Part shown: piece by piece, positions 1-12,704 of the stretch
Layout of the letters: the number at the start of each line of letters is the position of its first letter
Position numbering within the stretch: position 1 is the first letter of the stretch
From: Podospora bellae-mahoneyi
Taxonomy: Eukaryota > Ascomycota > Sordariomycetes > Sordariales > Podosporaceae
Assembly: GCF_035222275.1 (NCBI RefSeq)
Contig: NC_085883.1
Location: 1,364,001-1,428,000, forward strand
Direction: 5' to 3'
Length of the DNA stretch: 64,000 nt
Notes under the pieces: generated by a model
Databases searched by the model: none
The model's input: only the letters and a program-made list of their open reading frames with translations
Told to the model about the DNA's origin: nothing
Made by a program: the position numbers and the translations under genes

Positions 1-3000
1 TATACTATTTAATATGTGGTTTTAGTTTACTTTTAATATACTAATGAACATGATGGATTATGTGAAATTCAATAATTGTAGGCTTTTGTATTAACAAAAA
101 CTGCGTTGAACTCAAAAATACTTAATTAAAAGGAAGTTTAGAATAAATATTATTTCACAGAGCGGTTTTACCTATTGATTATAAGGCAAAAATTTAGGAA
201 GAAATACTGTAGTATAATATTAAAGATATAAAGATTAACTTTAAAGAGTATTAAATTATTAAATTCTACTTAAATAAGGAAGGACTAAAATAACCCCAAG
301 TAGTTATATTAACCTGTTTTACTAAATCAATGAAGACAAAATACATATAGGCTATACGGACTTATAGAGTTATGAAGGTGAATGAACAAGTAAAGAAATA
401 TTTACCTTTATAAGCACTATCAAGATTTCATTTTTGTTTACTGATAATTTAATTCATTAGTATAATATAAATACTACTTTATCTTAAAACGTATCTATTA
501 AACTATAATGAATCATAGTGAACTAAACTAGCTCTAAATAGTGCTATCATAAATCTGAAAACGCTGTATATGCAAAATACTATTTATATTATATTAAAAC
601 CCAATTAAGATAATAAATCACTAAATTAATATTAAAAAAATACGATATTGACATAATACTACTTTTAATGGAATTGTAAAAGGAGCTTCTTACTTACCAT
701 GATGTTAAATTTTTGTATATTAAATATTATATTATGTTGAAAGTTTTTGTTTTACTATGCCACAAAATGAAAAGATTAATAGAATTAAAAAACTCTACTA
801 CATTAGTAACTAATAGGTCTATTATTAAAACAAGTAAATATTCAATATTTAAAACACTCTACATTTCTTTTATCCAAATTTAGATCAGGAATTTTAATAC
901 ACTTCGCCGTGAAACAGAAAATCCAATGAAAATAGAATTTAAAAGAGTTAACAGTAAATTGAAAATATACTTTTCTGAATAAAATGAATATGAAAACTAT
1001 AACATTAAAGTAGTATTAAATTTAGGATAAAAATTTATCACTACTTAAGTATTGAGAATAATGAAAATATTTTATAATCCTAAACTGTTTCACTTTAATC
1101 CCTTTAAAGAAACTGGCTTTATATAGGAACCTAACTAATTAGATCCCTATAAGTAAAGATTAAATAAGTAATAACATTCCTTCAATTTATATTTTAAAAT
1201 ATCAAGGAATCTTCATTATCACTGAAAAAGAGATTATCATGTTTCAAGAATTTTAAAAATGTAATTATTAATAATATAAGTAAACTAGTAAGTCAAAGAC
1301 AGTTCTTCTTAAATCCTTTACAGGAACATAAAATTTAATATTAAGTAATTATTACTATTAACTTAGGTTTATTACTAATAGTAGATTTATATCCCGAAAT
1401 ACTGTTTGGTTAACATATTTAGATTTGGCCTGTAATATAGTGGAAAAACAATTATAATATTACCTCTAAGTGAATATGCCAAAATATTTGATAATCTTAA
1501 TAGTAATCTGGAAATACACATATCAATTAATTAAGTAGTATTTCAAGACTTATCTATGGAAAGAAGGATGAGAGCTTAATTTATCAGGGAGAAATTAATA
1601 GCAATAGTAAGTTATTACCTTTAAGTTTATAATTAAGTAAATGTAAACTAAGGTTATTATAATAGAAAGAATTTGATTCGCGGTAATAGTCATTTAGGTA
1701 TAATATTATATCTTATGACGCAATTACATTTATTAAATAGTATTATCATAGAAAATACAGTAAGGTGTACCATAATGAAAGGTAATAAGAGGTTTTTAAA
1801 GAAAAGTATACAATTTTTAAAGGTATAGAAACTTTTGGAATTAAATGCTTTTTATTTAATATATACAGAGCTTTGCTAATAAATAAAAATAGATAAGCCC
1901 TATTCTAAAAAGACCAAAAAATTCGTTATTTCTTAAAAACCAACCGAATATAATAAATTATTGAGCTAAATTTAATTAAAAGAATAAAGTACCAACATAA
2001 AGACTGAACAGATATTAATTAATAACCTTTTCTGTTTTATATATCAGAAACTCCAAATTATGAAAATATCAAATTAGTTTTTATAATTTAGTTCCTTAGT
2101 TTGTGTTTTCTTACAATTACTAATAAAATATGAACATTTAAAAACAAATTGGATACAGTTACCTTCATGATATTTAGCTTTATTTTATAAACTGAATTAA
2201 TATTTTATCAAATCAAATAAAACAAAAATATTAAATCATGAACAACTATAATCTAGACCATACTTCATAAAGGGGCTCCTTATTTAGAGAGACCTAACTA
2301 ATTAAGCTTTTATCAATACAGTATAGTATAGTATAATCTTTATTTGACTTATTTAATAAATGAATATACCTAACTTCCAGCACTATTGCGTTTCATTGTA
2401 ATAATTAATCAGTAGTATAATATATAGCATATCTTTAACTTTATGATATCATTTAACTTATTTATAATATTTTTATTTTTAACCTTAATTTTAGTTTAAA
2501 TTTTTTTTAAAATTTATAGTTTTATTTTTAGCGCTTGATAGGTAAGCTCTGCGACAACGCAACAGTTATACTATACCAACTGATTTATTTGTAAGCTGAA
2601 GATGAAAAAGAGAGGAAATTCCAACAATACTTGCAAAGCAAAGCTTTTTGACAGGGCAAAGCTTTGACTACTTGCTCTGGCTCCCAAAGTCCCAATACCC
2701 CACGTAGCCCGCACGTGCCCGGTATCCAGTCCGTCAGTGTCAGTGTCAAGCCAGTGCCGTGACATTTATTTTTATTTTCATTTTCTCATAGTATATAGAG
2801 TTACTACTAAAGTATATTTTATATTGCTAGCATCTTTCATAGGGTTTCTTCAAATTTAAATTATACATAAAGATAGCTGGAACATTAGCATCTACTTATT
2901 TTATAACTTAAATAGACTTTTATAAAAACACTATCTACCTATATAAATTTAAGTTCTTATAAGTAGAGAAATTTATCTAATATTTCTTTTACAGATAAAT

Positions 3001-3230
3001 TTCTAATTTTAGTAAGTACTTTTTAAAATTGTCAATTAAAATCTACATTTTCATAAAGTGGTTCAAACTAGTATTCACTTAGAACTCTGTAAGGGTTTTT
3101 TTTAAAAAACATTAATAGCTGAAGTTACCATTAAACTTATTTTTAATGCCTTCAACGTGTTTTCTTTATAGCTTTTTCAATGTTCCCCCTTTCTTACCTA
3201 TTTATTCTGCTATACTTTCTTCTGGCCCCT
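1..3230. repeat. A+T-rich, RIP-like degraded block
   Basis: Apart from 2531-2764 this stretch is made almost entirely of A and T, with TpA-rich text and no long reading frame, and it shifts to normal composition near 3.2 kb. This is what repeat-induced point mutation leaves on old repeated DNA in Sordariomycetes. I recognise no element family, end repeats or coding remnant, so it is best treated as a fossil repeat block broken beyond identification. It may mark a subtelomeric, centromeric or repeat-island boundary; the window does not show which. Confidence 0.8.
2531..2764. mobile_element. Island of normal composition, possible insertion in the A+T block
   Basis: These 234 bp have balanced base composition inside DNA that is otherwise almost only A and T. 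A perfect 10-bp direct repeat, TTTATTTTTA, sits exactly at both edges (2521-2530 and 2765-2774), as a target-site duplication would. Inside are short repeats (AAAGCTTT followed by GAC twice; GTCAGT units near the right end). I see no terminal inverted repeats, no TG...CA ends and no convincing Pol III boxes, so the class is unknown. It could be a small non-autonomous element inserted after the RIP-like decay, or a fragment too short or unique to be mutated. Confidence 0.4.
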
Positions 3231-3558
3231 GATCGATAGACATTGTTCCTTTATTACTATTGCTTGCCCTTTTGCCCAGTGGTGGGTTCAGTTCTGAACC
3301 CCGAGCAACCGCTCCCCGCTTGACTTCGAACATAAGCCCATTTCTGCCTCAATCGGATATTACACTTTCCGGCACTACCCCCTCTTTTCTCACGGCACTT
3401 GTTATTAAACACTGGGAACTCAAATCACCGTCTATCCATAAAGAATGGAGCTGCTCCCGTCCCCGTCAGACCATGGTCGAGTACCACCGTTCAAGTCATA
3501 TTATCATCGACTTACCCATCTTAACAGAAGTCCTGCTTTGCATTCTGTTACATTGACG

Positions 3559-4404
3559 ATGCCTTCCACGAGTCACATCAACATCTGGGCTGTTCTTGCT
3601 GCCACAGTCCAACTAGCTGCAGGCATTCCTTTGTCACCGGCCGCAGCAGACTGCAACCGCGCCGTTCTGGCAGAGGCAGCAGACGCCTATGTTGCTAGCC
3701 AGAAAGCTGGCAGCCTGGCCCCCCTGCAAGAATTTGTTGCCAGTGGTTGGGAGTACGAGGAGAACAACAAGCGTATTGATGCAACGAAGTCCGTTCTGAC
3801 ACAAGGATTGGCCATTGACCACCGACGTACCATCTATGACCTCTTCGACTGTGCCACATTCACTGAGCTCATTGCCGCAAACAACTCACAGCCACATGTG
3901 ATTGGCACTCAAATCCGCCACGGTGCGGACGGCAAAGTAACCCTCATTGACAGTGTCGCCTCCACGACTGGGTCATGGCTCTTTAATGCTCAAAATACGC
4001 TCAAATACGCCCTTCAGGAGAAATGGGACATCATCCCTGAGGGAAAGCGGGACAGCAGAGAGAAGATCAAGGCGGCCGGCGACGCCTACATGTCGATGTG
4101 GGATGATGCCAAAGCCTCGAGTCTCGTTCCCTGGGGGGCGCCGTGTGCGAGGTTGGAGGGCGGCGCTTATACAGGCAGAGGTGATGAGGACACATGCAGG
4201 CAAGGAATCCCGACAAACAGCAGCCAGTCACCCAATACGCGCCGCCGCTATGTTATCGACGAGTCTATGGGGTCTGTCAATATTCTTTGTGTTTGGGAGC
4301 ACATGATGAACGCGGCCGACAGTCATGAATTCCGCCTTGAGAACGGAAAGGTACGATATATTCACACTATGACTGAGTGTGGAGGCCGAGTATGCAGGCT
4401 GTAG
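3559..4404 (+). CDS. Secreted DUF8021-type protein
   Basis: Single-exon gene, 281 aa. The start at 3559 is chosen over an in-frame ATG 38 codons upstream because it puts a signal peptide first: MPSTSHINIW, a hydrophobic AVLAATVQLAAGI core and a likely cleavage before the first Cys-Asn-Arg. The rest resembles the fungal DUF8021 family: an N-terminal 'DAYVASQKAG' segment, 'VIGTQIRHGADGKVTLIDS', a mid-protein 'PWGAPCARLEGG', and the C-terminal 'YVIDE...SHEFR...VRYIHTMT' block, with paired cysteines that suggest disulfides. The biochemical role of the family is not known to me. It is the first gene beyond the A+T-rich block and is convergent with TOR. Confidence 0.75.
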   Translation: MPSTSHINIWAVLAATVQLAAGIPLSPAAADCNRAVLAEAADAYVASQKAGSLAPLQEFVASGWEYEENNKRIDATKSVLTQGLAIDHRRTIYDLFDCATFTELIAANNSQPHVIGTQIRHGADGKVTLIDSVASTTGSWLFNAQNTLKYALQEKWDIIPEGKRDSREKIKAAGDAYMSMWDDAKASSLVPWGAPCARLEGGAYTGRGDEDTCRQGIPTNSSQSPNTRRRYVIDESMGSVNILCVWEHMMNAADSHEFRLENGKVRYIHTMTECGGRVCRL

Positions 4405-4958
4405 GGAGCAAATAGCGAACTGTAGAGGAGCAGCTATTATTCTGCTGAAGCATGTTCAAGGTCTTGTTAATCGATTGGTTTATGGTGTAAATTAGGTAGA
4501 CTTACGAAAAGCAAAAAAACCGAGATGCTCCAGGCTTTTAGAAAACCATGATGCTTAGTACCTGTGCTGTGGGAAGCGACTATTCTCATTGTCGAGAGAG
4601 GAAGCCCCTGAATATATGTGAAACCTCAAGGCACATTTGGCATTTGTGTGATGGACCAATCCGGCCTTTCATTATTCCGTCCAACTACCAAGCAATGCCA
4701 AGCAGATGCTGTCAAGACAGCTATTGTATATACACCACATAAGCATCATCCTTCGTATCAGCCCCCCAAGACCAGTATCATAAAACTGATACTACGCTAG
4801 ATACATACATGCACGCTCAAATAGTGACCAAAATAACTCACTGCCTTCTTAACACCCAAAGAAAACCGATACACAGAGCTAAAACCTGCCCGAAATCAAT
4901 CCATGTTTAAAGCCTCCTACTAACAGTGATAGCTACGAAGAAAAACTGTGTCTGGACC
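4405..4958. other. Convergent intergenic spacer
   Basis: This spacer separates the DUF8021 gene from the 3' end of TOR. It should hold both 3' UTRs. I see no gene, RNA or repeat in it. Confidence 0.6.
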
Positions 4959-7900
4959 TCACCAAAAGCTGCACCACCCTATATAGTGCTGGCAGAGATT
5001 CTCAAGCTTGGTAGCCTCAATGATCAGCTTATTAACCTGATCTTTAACAAGAAGCTCTTCGTTCGGCTTGAAATCACGACCCGTGAGTTTCTGGGAGACC
5101 CGGTCAAGCACTTCGACAGCCCGCGCATTTTGCACCTCCGCAATCTCGATGGGGCCATGGACACCGTCATTGGTTATGCTTGGGAGCGGCGCGGCGGATG
5201 AGTTTGTACGCGCACGGCTACGCGCCCCGGTCAAGCCTTCGGGACCAGCTTGTGCTGCCAGGAACTCAGTCGGGGCCATCGGAGCCTCCAGTATGGAAGG
5301 CCGACGCACCCGTGCTGCCTGGGGCCCGGCAATAGCTTGCTCTCTCTCCGAATTGAAATGTGGTCCAGCGGGACTGGCCGGGTTGGTAAGACGCCACGTG
5401 AGTAGCGGGTCGTGAATGAACTAAAGTTACGAGTTAGTACAAGAGACGATATATGGCTATAGGTGGTTCAACTTACAGCCTCGAGAACGGCCATAACGCT
5501 CTCCTTATTGTCACGCAAGACTCTCATCACGTGTTCGCATGTAATCCGGAAGCTGCCCTCGATGTTGCTAACCTCCATGGCATAAGTAAGCATGCGGGTA
5601 AGCCTAAAAGGCACCCGCTCCGGGTACTTCTCACGCTTCATCGCCACCTCAAAGCAGTCGCCAAAGTCAATGTGAATGATCTTGCCCGTGATGCGGTCCA
5701 GCATCAGGTTGCTCGGATGACGGTCGCCCAAGCCCAGGATGTACCCGACCATCGACATGACGCCGAGGGAACGCGTGTAATTAGTTCGCCTGTCTAACCA
5801 GGCTTCGGAGCTCTTGCTCTTCAGCCACAAGACCCGGTACAGATCCTGACCCGTTGTGTTATCAAGGGCATACCCAAACACTTCTACCTTCTGCATGAGT
5901 GTGAGGTTATCGTAGTCGGGCGCCATCTGAAGCATGATCCGATGCTCGATGTTAAGGAGAATCTTTCTTGACTCCCGATAATCACGGATAAGCTGGTGGA
6001 TCGTGTCGCTGTCTGGGACCCAGCCGAGAAGACCCGAGTTTTGCGACAGCGGAATAGCCGGGTAACGTTGGATGTTGAGATGACGCTTGTAGCATTCCGA
6101 GTCGTTGGCCAAGAGCGTGTTGCAGAGGCCGAAGAGCTGCATGACACGCTCATCCTGTCTGATGTCCTCATGACCTTTGAGCAAGAAAGTGTACGTCTTA
6201 CCGTCACTTCCAACAATGTCAAGTTTTCGCGGACGTTGCTTGCTGCTGATGACCGTAAAGGTGCCGTCAAAAGACATGATTCGGACAACCTCTTGGCCGC
6301 TGCGATACGTTCCCGGCACCGCGAGCTCCAGGTCCCTGGCCTGGAGCAGGTCCGGAGAGCAGTAGGTCAGCTCCAGTGTGGTCATCTGTGGAAGCTGCCG
6401 GCTGATACGACGGAAAACCTGGTAGTACAGGTCCCAGGCTTGGTTCAGGTCATTGACGTCCTCTGTTTCGCGATATTGCCGGCACCACTCGCGAGCCTCA
6501 CCCAGATCACGGCCGAACGTCTGTGTAAATGAAACCTCCCGGAGGGTTTGAGGGCCCTTTTCGAGCAGGTCGTGAAGGGGCTCGAGGGCATCAAACATTC
6601 CCTTGATATTGTGATCGCCAAAGTAGAGCCGGGAAGCCTCCTCCAGACCCTCATGCCATAGCTCGTGCCAGAGGACCGCGGTCCTAATAAGCTCGCGGCT
6701 CACCGTCTCTGCTTGCTCGACCAGCTTACAACTGTGCTGACGGATTGTCTCCATAATGAGGCTGGCGGTCTTGGACCTGCGCGTGCTTTGTCGCGACTTC
6801 ATGGCAACCGTCAAGGGGTAGACTAACGCCTGGGGGTGCGCACGACCGACATCAGACAACAGAGCATGGATCGACGCCTGAACCTTCTTGTTAGGTTGGG
6901 TAATGCGAGCGATCAACTGTGGAATGACCTCAAGCCAAGTATCAACGCTGACACGACTGAAGCCCTCTGTCACAGTACTGGCGACATCGGGGTTGCCACC
7001 ATATGTAAGCCAGAGTGTGAGCAAACGCAGCGTGTCTTGCAGAGAGCTTCCCGAAGAGAGCGAAATAGACTCGAAAAAGCCATGCACAGCAGGCACGGCA
7101 TACTGGATGATGACGCCGCTGTCTAGGTCCTTGCGAGATCCAAGGGCCTGCACCACTTCGAAGTTGGCCAAGGCCCAGGCATGCCAGGCCTTGTACCAGT
7201 GGCGATGATAATAGGTGGCCTTGTAGTAGCAGGAGAGGATGTCTTTGCGCCGTGTGTATTGCCAATCGTCCTTGTTCAGGGCAATCAGCCAATCGCCCTG
7301 GCGGAGGTAGCACTTGGCAAGCAGCACCGTTTGTTCTGTCCAGTGACGCTGCACATCCGGACTGAGTAATGCCGCCTCGTCGAACTCGGAAAAAGTAGAG
7401 GCCTGATGTAAGCCGTCAATTGCACCGTTACCGGCCTGGGTGGAGGCGGCTAGTTGGTGTCTTGCGCTCTCTACCCCGTGGGCCGTCTCGTCAGTGAACT
7501 TGCGAAGGCAGTACAGCGTTCTCTCGGCGATGGTTCGGTCAGTGTTTCGCATCGCCGGCTGCAAACCGACCTCCCACTGGTACTTGAGTACTGCATACAG
7601 AACCGGAGACGCAAGTCTCTCGGCATCGGGGTCTATGGGGCGGTCGTGCCAGTGAGGGATCACTGTGTCCAGCGGCACATCCGACCCGATAAGCTGTCTC
7701 AGTGACTTCTCCGCCAAACCCATCCGTCCAGACTTGCGGCACAAGTTGGCGAACTTAGTCCACATGTGCATGTTCTCTGGTGGCGTGAGCACGAGCGACC
7801 GGAGTCGCAGCATGCGCTGCCATACCTCAACGTTTCGCTGGCACCCCTTGAGACGAGTCTCCCATGTTGCCCGCAAACTGGCTTGCTTTTCAGCATCGCA

Positions 7901-10900
7901 CTGCTTGTAGATGATCAATTCTTCCAACTCTGCAAGCATCTGAACGCGCACAACAACTTGGTATGCCCTGTTGTAGGATTCGCTCACGAGAGCGCTCAGC
8001 TCTGTATCGAGACCTTCTCGAGCCTGGTCGATGCAGCCCAGGGCTTCTCGGAACTGATTGCGGTGGAGGGCTAAGATGGCGCCGAAGAAGGCGCGATCTG
8101 GTGAGAATCGCTTCATAGACTGCAGGTAGTTATCCATAGAGTCCCATTTCCCGAGCCCCCAGGCAGCCGTGGTGGCAAGGCCTGCGATCATGCGTTGAAC
8201 CTCTGGTGCCGAGTTTGACCATGTCTTGCCAGCCAGCGAGGCTAGCGAATCCCACTCGCCCAGCGCATGGTAGCAACGCATCTTGCCCATAACGATGTCG
8301 ACCGGTGTGGGCTGGTCAGGCGGAAGCTCGCGTTCGCGTTGGCAGTAAAAGTTAAGCGCCTCATCCCAGCGCTCCAGCTTCTCGAACCAGCTTTCCCGCA
8401 GCGTGATCCCGTCCTTGTACGCCTTCACCTTAGTCAAGATACCAATGGCGGCATCAGACTGCTGCAACTGATTGTTGATCACAATCAGGGCTTCGACCGC
8501 GTGACTGTTGTGGTCCTGAAGAAACTCGAGTTCCTTGTAATGCAGCGCTTTGGCATAGGCGTGACATCTTGCGGCCTCACGTCCCAAGGTTCGAATGTCG
8601 ATTGGTAGGGCCTTGTCATCATGTTCCATGAACTCGGCAAGGTTCAGCAAAAGGCCCAGAAGATCAGGAGGCACATTCTCGGATTTGATTGTATTTTCGA
8701 TGTTGGTGATCAGTTCCTCCTGCACGAGCATTAGTAAACTTGCCGGGGGATCGCGGCAACTCAGTTCTTGGCCTACCTGAAATTGTTCGTACAGCTCGCT
8801 CCAGCATGAGACGAAGGCAGAGTTGAAGAGCTCCCTTGCCAGTGGCTGATAAGTGTTTGCCAAACTGGCGCAAGCTCGGAGTGAGTGATTCGGGGACTCG
8901 GAAAGTAACGTCGTGCTAAACTTGCGGAACCACTCGTGCCAGTCGTCTTTAGTAGACTTACCCTTGGTTTCCCAGGCTTGCCGTAAATGCATGGGGTTGA
9001 GATCCAACTTCTTGGGCGGGCTGTTTTCAGAGGCATGAAGCTCAACTGCATTGTCCTCGAAGCGCGGCGCGAGGTTAGGCGGTAATGTTTCCCCTTTCTT
9101 GAGCTTTTCGACGGCCTTGTCATAGTTGGAGTGTTGGAGGCCGTATGTTGAGATGGTTTTGTGGACGGTGTGTTCAAAGTGCAAATAATCACGCCCCAGC
9201 TGCAACATGAGGGCACATAGCGTGTCGAGGGCGGCCACTCTTAGACTTGGTTCGTGGCTGGCAAGGACCCGGGTGAGGGGGTGGATGATTTTGGACGCAT
9301 AGTCATTGAGATTCACCATGCTCGAGAGCTTGCCAATCGTTTCAATGGCAGACTTGCGCAGAAACATGGGTTGGGCCGAGTTGTCGAAGAGACGTACCAA
9401 CACGGGAATGATGAGGTGCATATACTCCTCGGCGCTTGAGCCGAACACTAGGAAAGCATGAAAGATCTTTTCGGTCGGTTGCCGCTTGGTGGTGGTGTCC
9501 TTTTCCAGCAAGCCGAGCATCATCGGGAGGAGACTGGCAAGGTAGACCTTGAACTCGCCCTCTAGGGAGCGTGCAATGGACTCAATCAACGACATGATGG
9601 TCGTCTGGAGCGAATATGTCGTGTCCCAATACTCCTGGAGAACCTCGATGATGTCCGGGAGGTAGACCCTGATATGCTGACGGACAATTCCAACAAGCCT
9701 ACTAAGGTGGTTGAAATAAAAGTCGAGTCGCGTTTGGCTCGAGGCGCGGATCACGGCGATAAAGGCAGGCACCACACGGTCGAGGAACTGGACACACTTG
9801 AGCCCAAGCGTGATGAAGATGCTCATGATGGCATCCACCACGTTTCCGTGCCACTGCACCAACGACTGGTCTTTGAGGATCTGGAGAAGGGCATTAATAA
9901 CAACGGTTGGGTAGTAGTCCTCCTGTGAAGGGGTTAGTCCGCTCATCATGAGGGACACATCAGTTAGTTGGGTTGCTTCGGTTTGCTTCTGTGTGCGCGG
10001 GGCGCGATCTTCGACCTGCTGTTCTGGAGTTTTAGCCTTGTTTTTCGACGTTACTTTGCGTTTCTGCTTTTCAACCACTTCAGGAGGGGAGTACGGTCCG
10101 AGAAAGAGGGCGACGTTGTCGTTCTCGTCGTCCGAATCATCCGAGTCTTCCATGGTTGGAGTAGCAGAGGACAATGCGCTGAAATGGGCGTGGCGAAGGG
10201 GAACAAAAGAACAGTTGCGCTGTACCTGATATTTGTAGGGATCGAGTGCTCCCAGGATGCCCATCACCTTGATGGTTTCCTGTCGTAAAAGCCCACGCTG
10301 AGGCTCGCCCCGGATGATGGACTGCAGAATCTCAAGAAGTTGGGGATACTCGAGGTAGGGTTTGATGACATAGCCTGTGTTACTGGCCAGCTGACCGAGG
10401 GTATGCAGGGCTGCCTCCCGTTTAACTGGTGCGCTTTGATCCTGCAATGCGTCAATGATGATGGGCATGAGATCCTTCTTGTAGTTTAGCATCTCTCCTC
10501 CACCAACGGTGCACAGTTCCCCGAGTGCTTGGAGGACAGTCGCAGCAACGGACGGGATCGGGTCGCGAGCTTTTGGCAGCAACACTTGGGTGATGGAGTT
10601 GACGTATGGTTTAACCAGCTCCTGAGCGTGCCGTGTGAGAAGACTGAGTAATCTCGAGCTTTCCTCCTTACTCCGAGCCACATCTGTGTATTCAAGCTCT
10701 GTCAACATCTGAATGATGGTTTTTCGCAGCTGGGGGATAACATAGGCGGGATTGTGGCGAGCCAACCGGCCTATGATGGACACGGCCACCTCCCTGACGG
10801 CAAACTGTTCATCGTGGAGCGCGAAGAACAAGGTGCGTATATTCTCAGCCTTGGCGAGATGCTGGTCAAATCGCTCGTCAAGGGCTGCTAGCAACGTCTG

Positions 10901-12704
10901 CCGTATTTTGGGTTCGGGATCCGAAACACCCACAGTCAGGAGTCTCTCGATGACATCGGCGACCACCTGGAGGGCATGATAGCTTGTCTGATTGACGATT
11001 GGGTCACGCACATAGAGCTGGCAGCAGGTGAGGGCAGCAGCCTCACGTGTTTCTGGGTCATCATCTTCGACGTATTTGATAGCGACGTCACGGACGAATT
11101 CGTTCAAGACATGGCCTTGAAAATCAAAGCTGCCGAGCGTGTTGAGGGCCAACTTGACTTCATCCTTTGTCCGCTGGTGAGCAAGGGGGTCCTTTGGGTC
11201 TTTGGGAATATGAGGTATGGAAGCGAGCGAGTTTGGATGGGGTGCACCCAGAGGTCTGAAGGGTTCTCCGCAGAGAACTTTGCTCAGCATGTCCAACAGG
11301 CGCTCTTGAATGGTGGCTTTGACTGGGGGGATGTAGAACGCCATATCGACAAGGGCCTGTGTCAGTTTTGGCGTAAGCTCGCAGGCGAAAATGGGATCAA
11401 GAAGCGCCTCCATATACTTGCTCATTGTCTGACCCACGGCGACGGCCAATCGACTGATGCAGTCAAAAACAGGATCGACCGAGCTTCGTTTCCGGGACTG
11501 TACACTGAGACCCTCACGAATATGGATGAGAACGCCGTCTAAATAGGGTGTGATTGCGCTCTTGACCGAGTTGGCGATGTTGCCAATGGCAAGAAAGGCG
11601 TCGTTGCGCTCCTTGTCCTTCTTCAGCATGCCCCCAAGATACACCATAAACATGTGCAAATAGCTCGCCGAGAACTCTGTCGGTGCATAGTTGGCCAGGT
11701 CCGGGATCAAAAGCACAACCGTCTTGCGGATGGCGGGATCGCGCGCGTCTTTGTGGCGGAAGACAATCTCACAGGCCTCTTGGTAGTGAGCCTGCATGTA
11801 CATGCCACCCTGTTCAAGCAGCTCCTTGAGCACAAGAAGCGAGGCATGGATAAACTCAACCGTGTTGATCTTGAGCCCCTTGATCGCCTCGTTGAGCATC
11901 TTATCCATCCAGTCCTTCTTCAGCTCCTGGTCTCGCTCACGAATGATTTTGAAACAGGCGCTAACGGTCTCGCTGGCAGTCTCGCGAATCAAGAGACGGG
12001 AGTCACGAAGGCCAATCCAAATCTGTTCAAAGACGTAGCCCACATAGTTGTACATCAACGTAGGCGTGTTTCTGGCCAGCTCGCGAAGCACCAAGACTGC
12101 CGAGTACCGCCGTTCCTCGATTCGGTCAGACTGTAGCCACTCAAGCGCTGTTTGAACTTCGGAATCGACCAGTTCGGAAATCAAGGAACCGCCTGGCTTG
12201 CATAGTTTTCCAAGGACGACAGCGGCCGGCTGCATGGAGTTGATATCGCGGCCACGCAGGATGCTGCCAATGTAGTTCTGGAAGCGGGTGTACTTCAAGG
12301 CTGGTTCTATGCCGTCAAAATCGACCAACGCATCCAGGATGTAGATTCCACCAAGACGGTCATACGTATCGGGACCTTGTATCAATAGATTCGTACGCTG
12401 ATTGACATTATCGAAGAAGCGCTGGAACTGTTCGGCACCCATCTCTGATATCTCGTTAGTACCTAGAGTCACTCTTGTAACACAGACTTGGAAATAGCCT
12501 CACCCTGCTTGGCAGCATTTACCAGGTCTCTGATTTGGCGCGCGGCCCGTTTCCTTTGATTTTCATCATAGTTTCTGCAATGCAAGCCAAACATCAGCAA
12601 GAAAGTAGCATGGAGCGATCAGCAAACCCAAACACGAACCGATTCCTGATCTCTTTGATGTGCTGGTCCAGCGAGGTAGCTGTCTGATCTTTGACGGCGG
12701 ACAT
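4959..12704 (-). CDS. tor: TOR serine/threonine kinase (PIKK family)
   Basis: Catalytic subunit of TORC1/TORC2, controlling growth in response to nutrients. Model: complement(join(4959..5420, 5477..12444, 12504..12574, 12640..12704)), 2521 aa, phases consistent at every junction. HEAT repeats fill the N-terminal half, followed by the FAT domain. The FRB domain (about 1965-2065) keeps [10 protein letters not shown], including the serine equivalent to human S2035, so rapamycin sensitivity is predicted. The kinase domain has GDRHPSN near residue 2285 and the HIDFGD metal-binding motif. The FATC tail ends [15 protein letters not shown]. Intron 1 uses a GTTCGT donor. Residues about 786-865 form a variable acidic/lysine-rich insert just after 'ALDPYKYQ'; a further in-frame intron there cannot be excluded. 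It is divergent from rtf2. Confidence 0.97.

Noticed and set aside
2531-2764. Solo LTR
   Set aside because: One strand begins TGTCACGG, but the other end does not finish in CA, the flanking direct repeat is 10 bp rather than 4-6 bp, and no partner copy is present.
10179-10225. 47-nt intron in TOR (GTACAG to TTTCAG)
   Set aside because: Its length is not a multiple of three and would break the downstream frame, which is certainly TOR.
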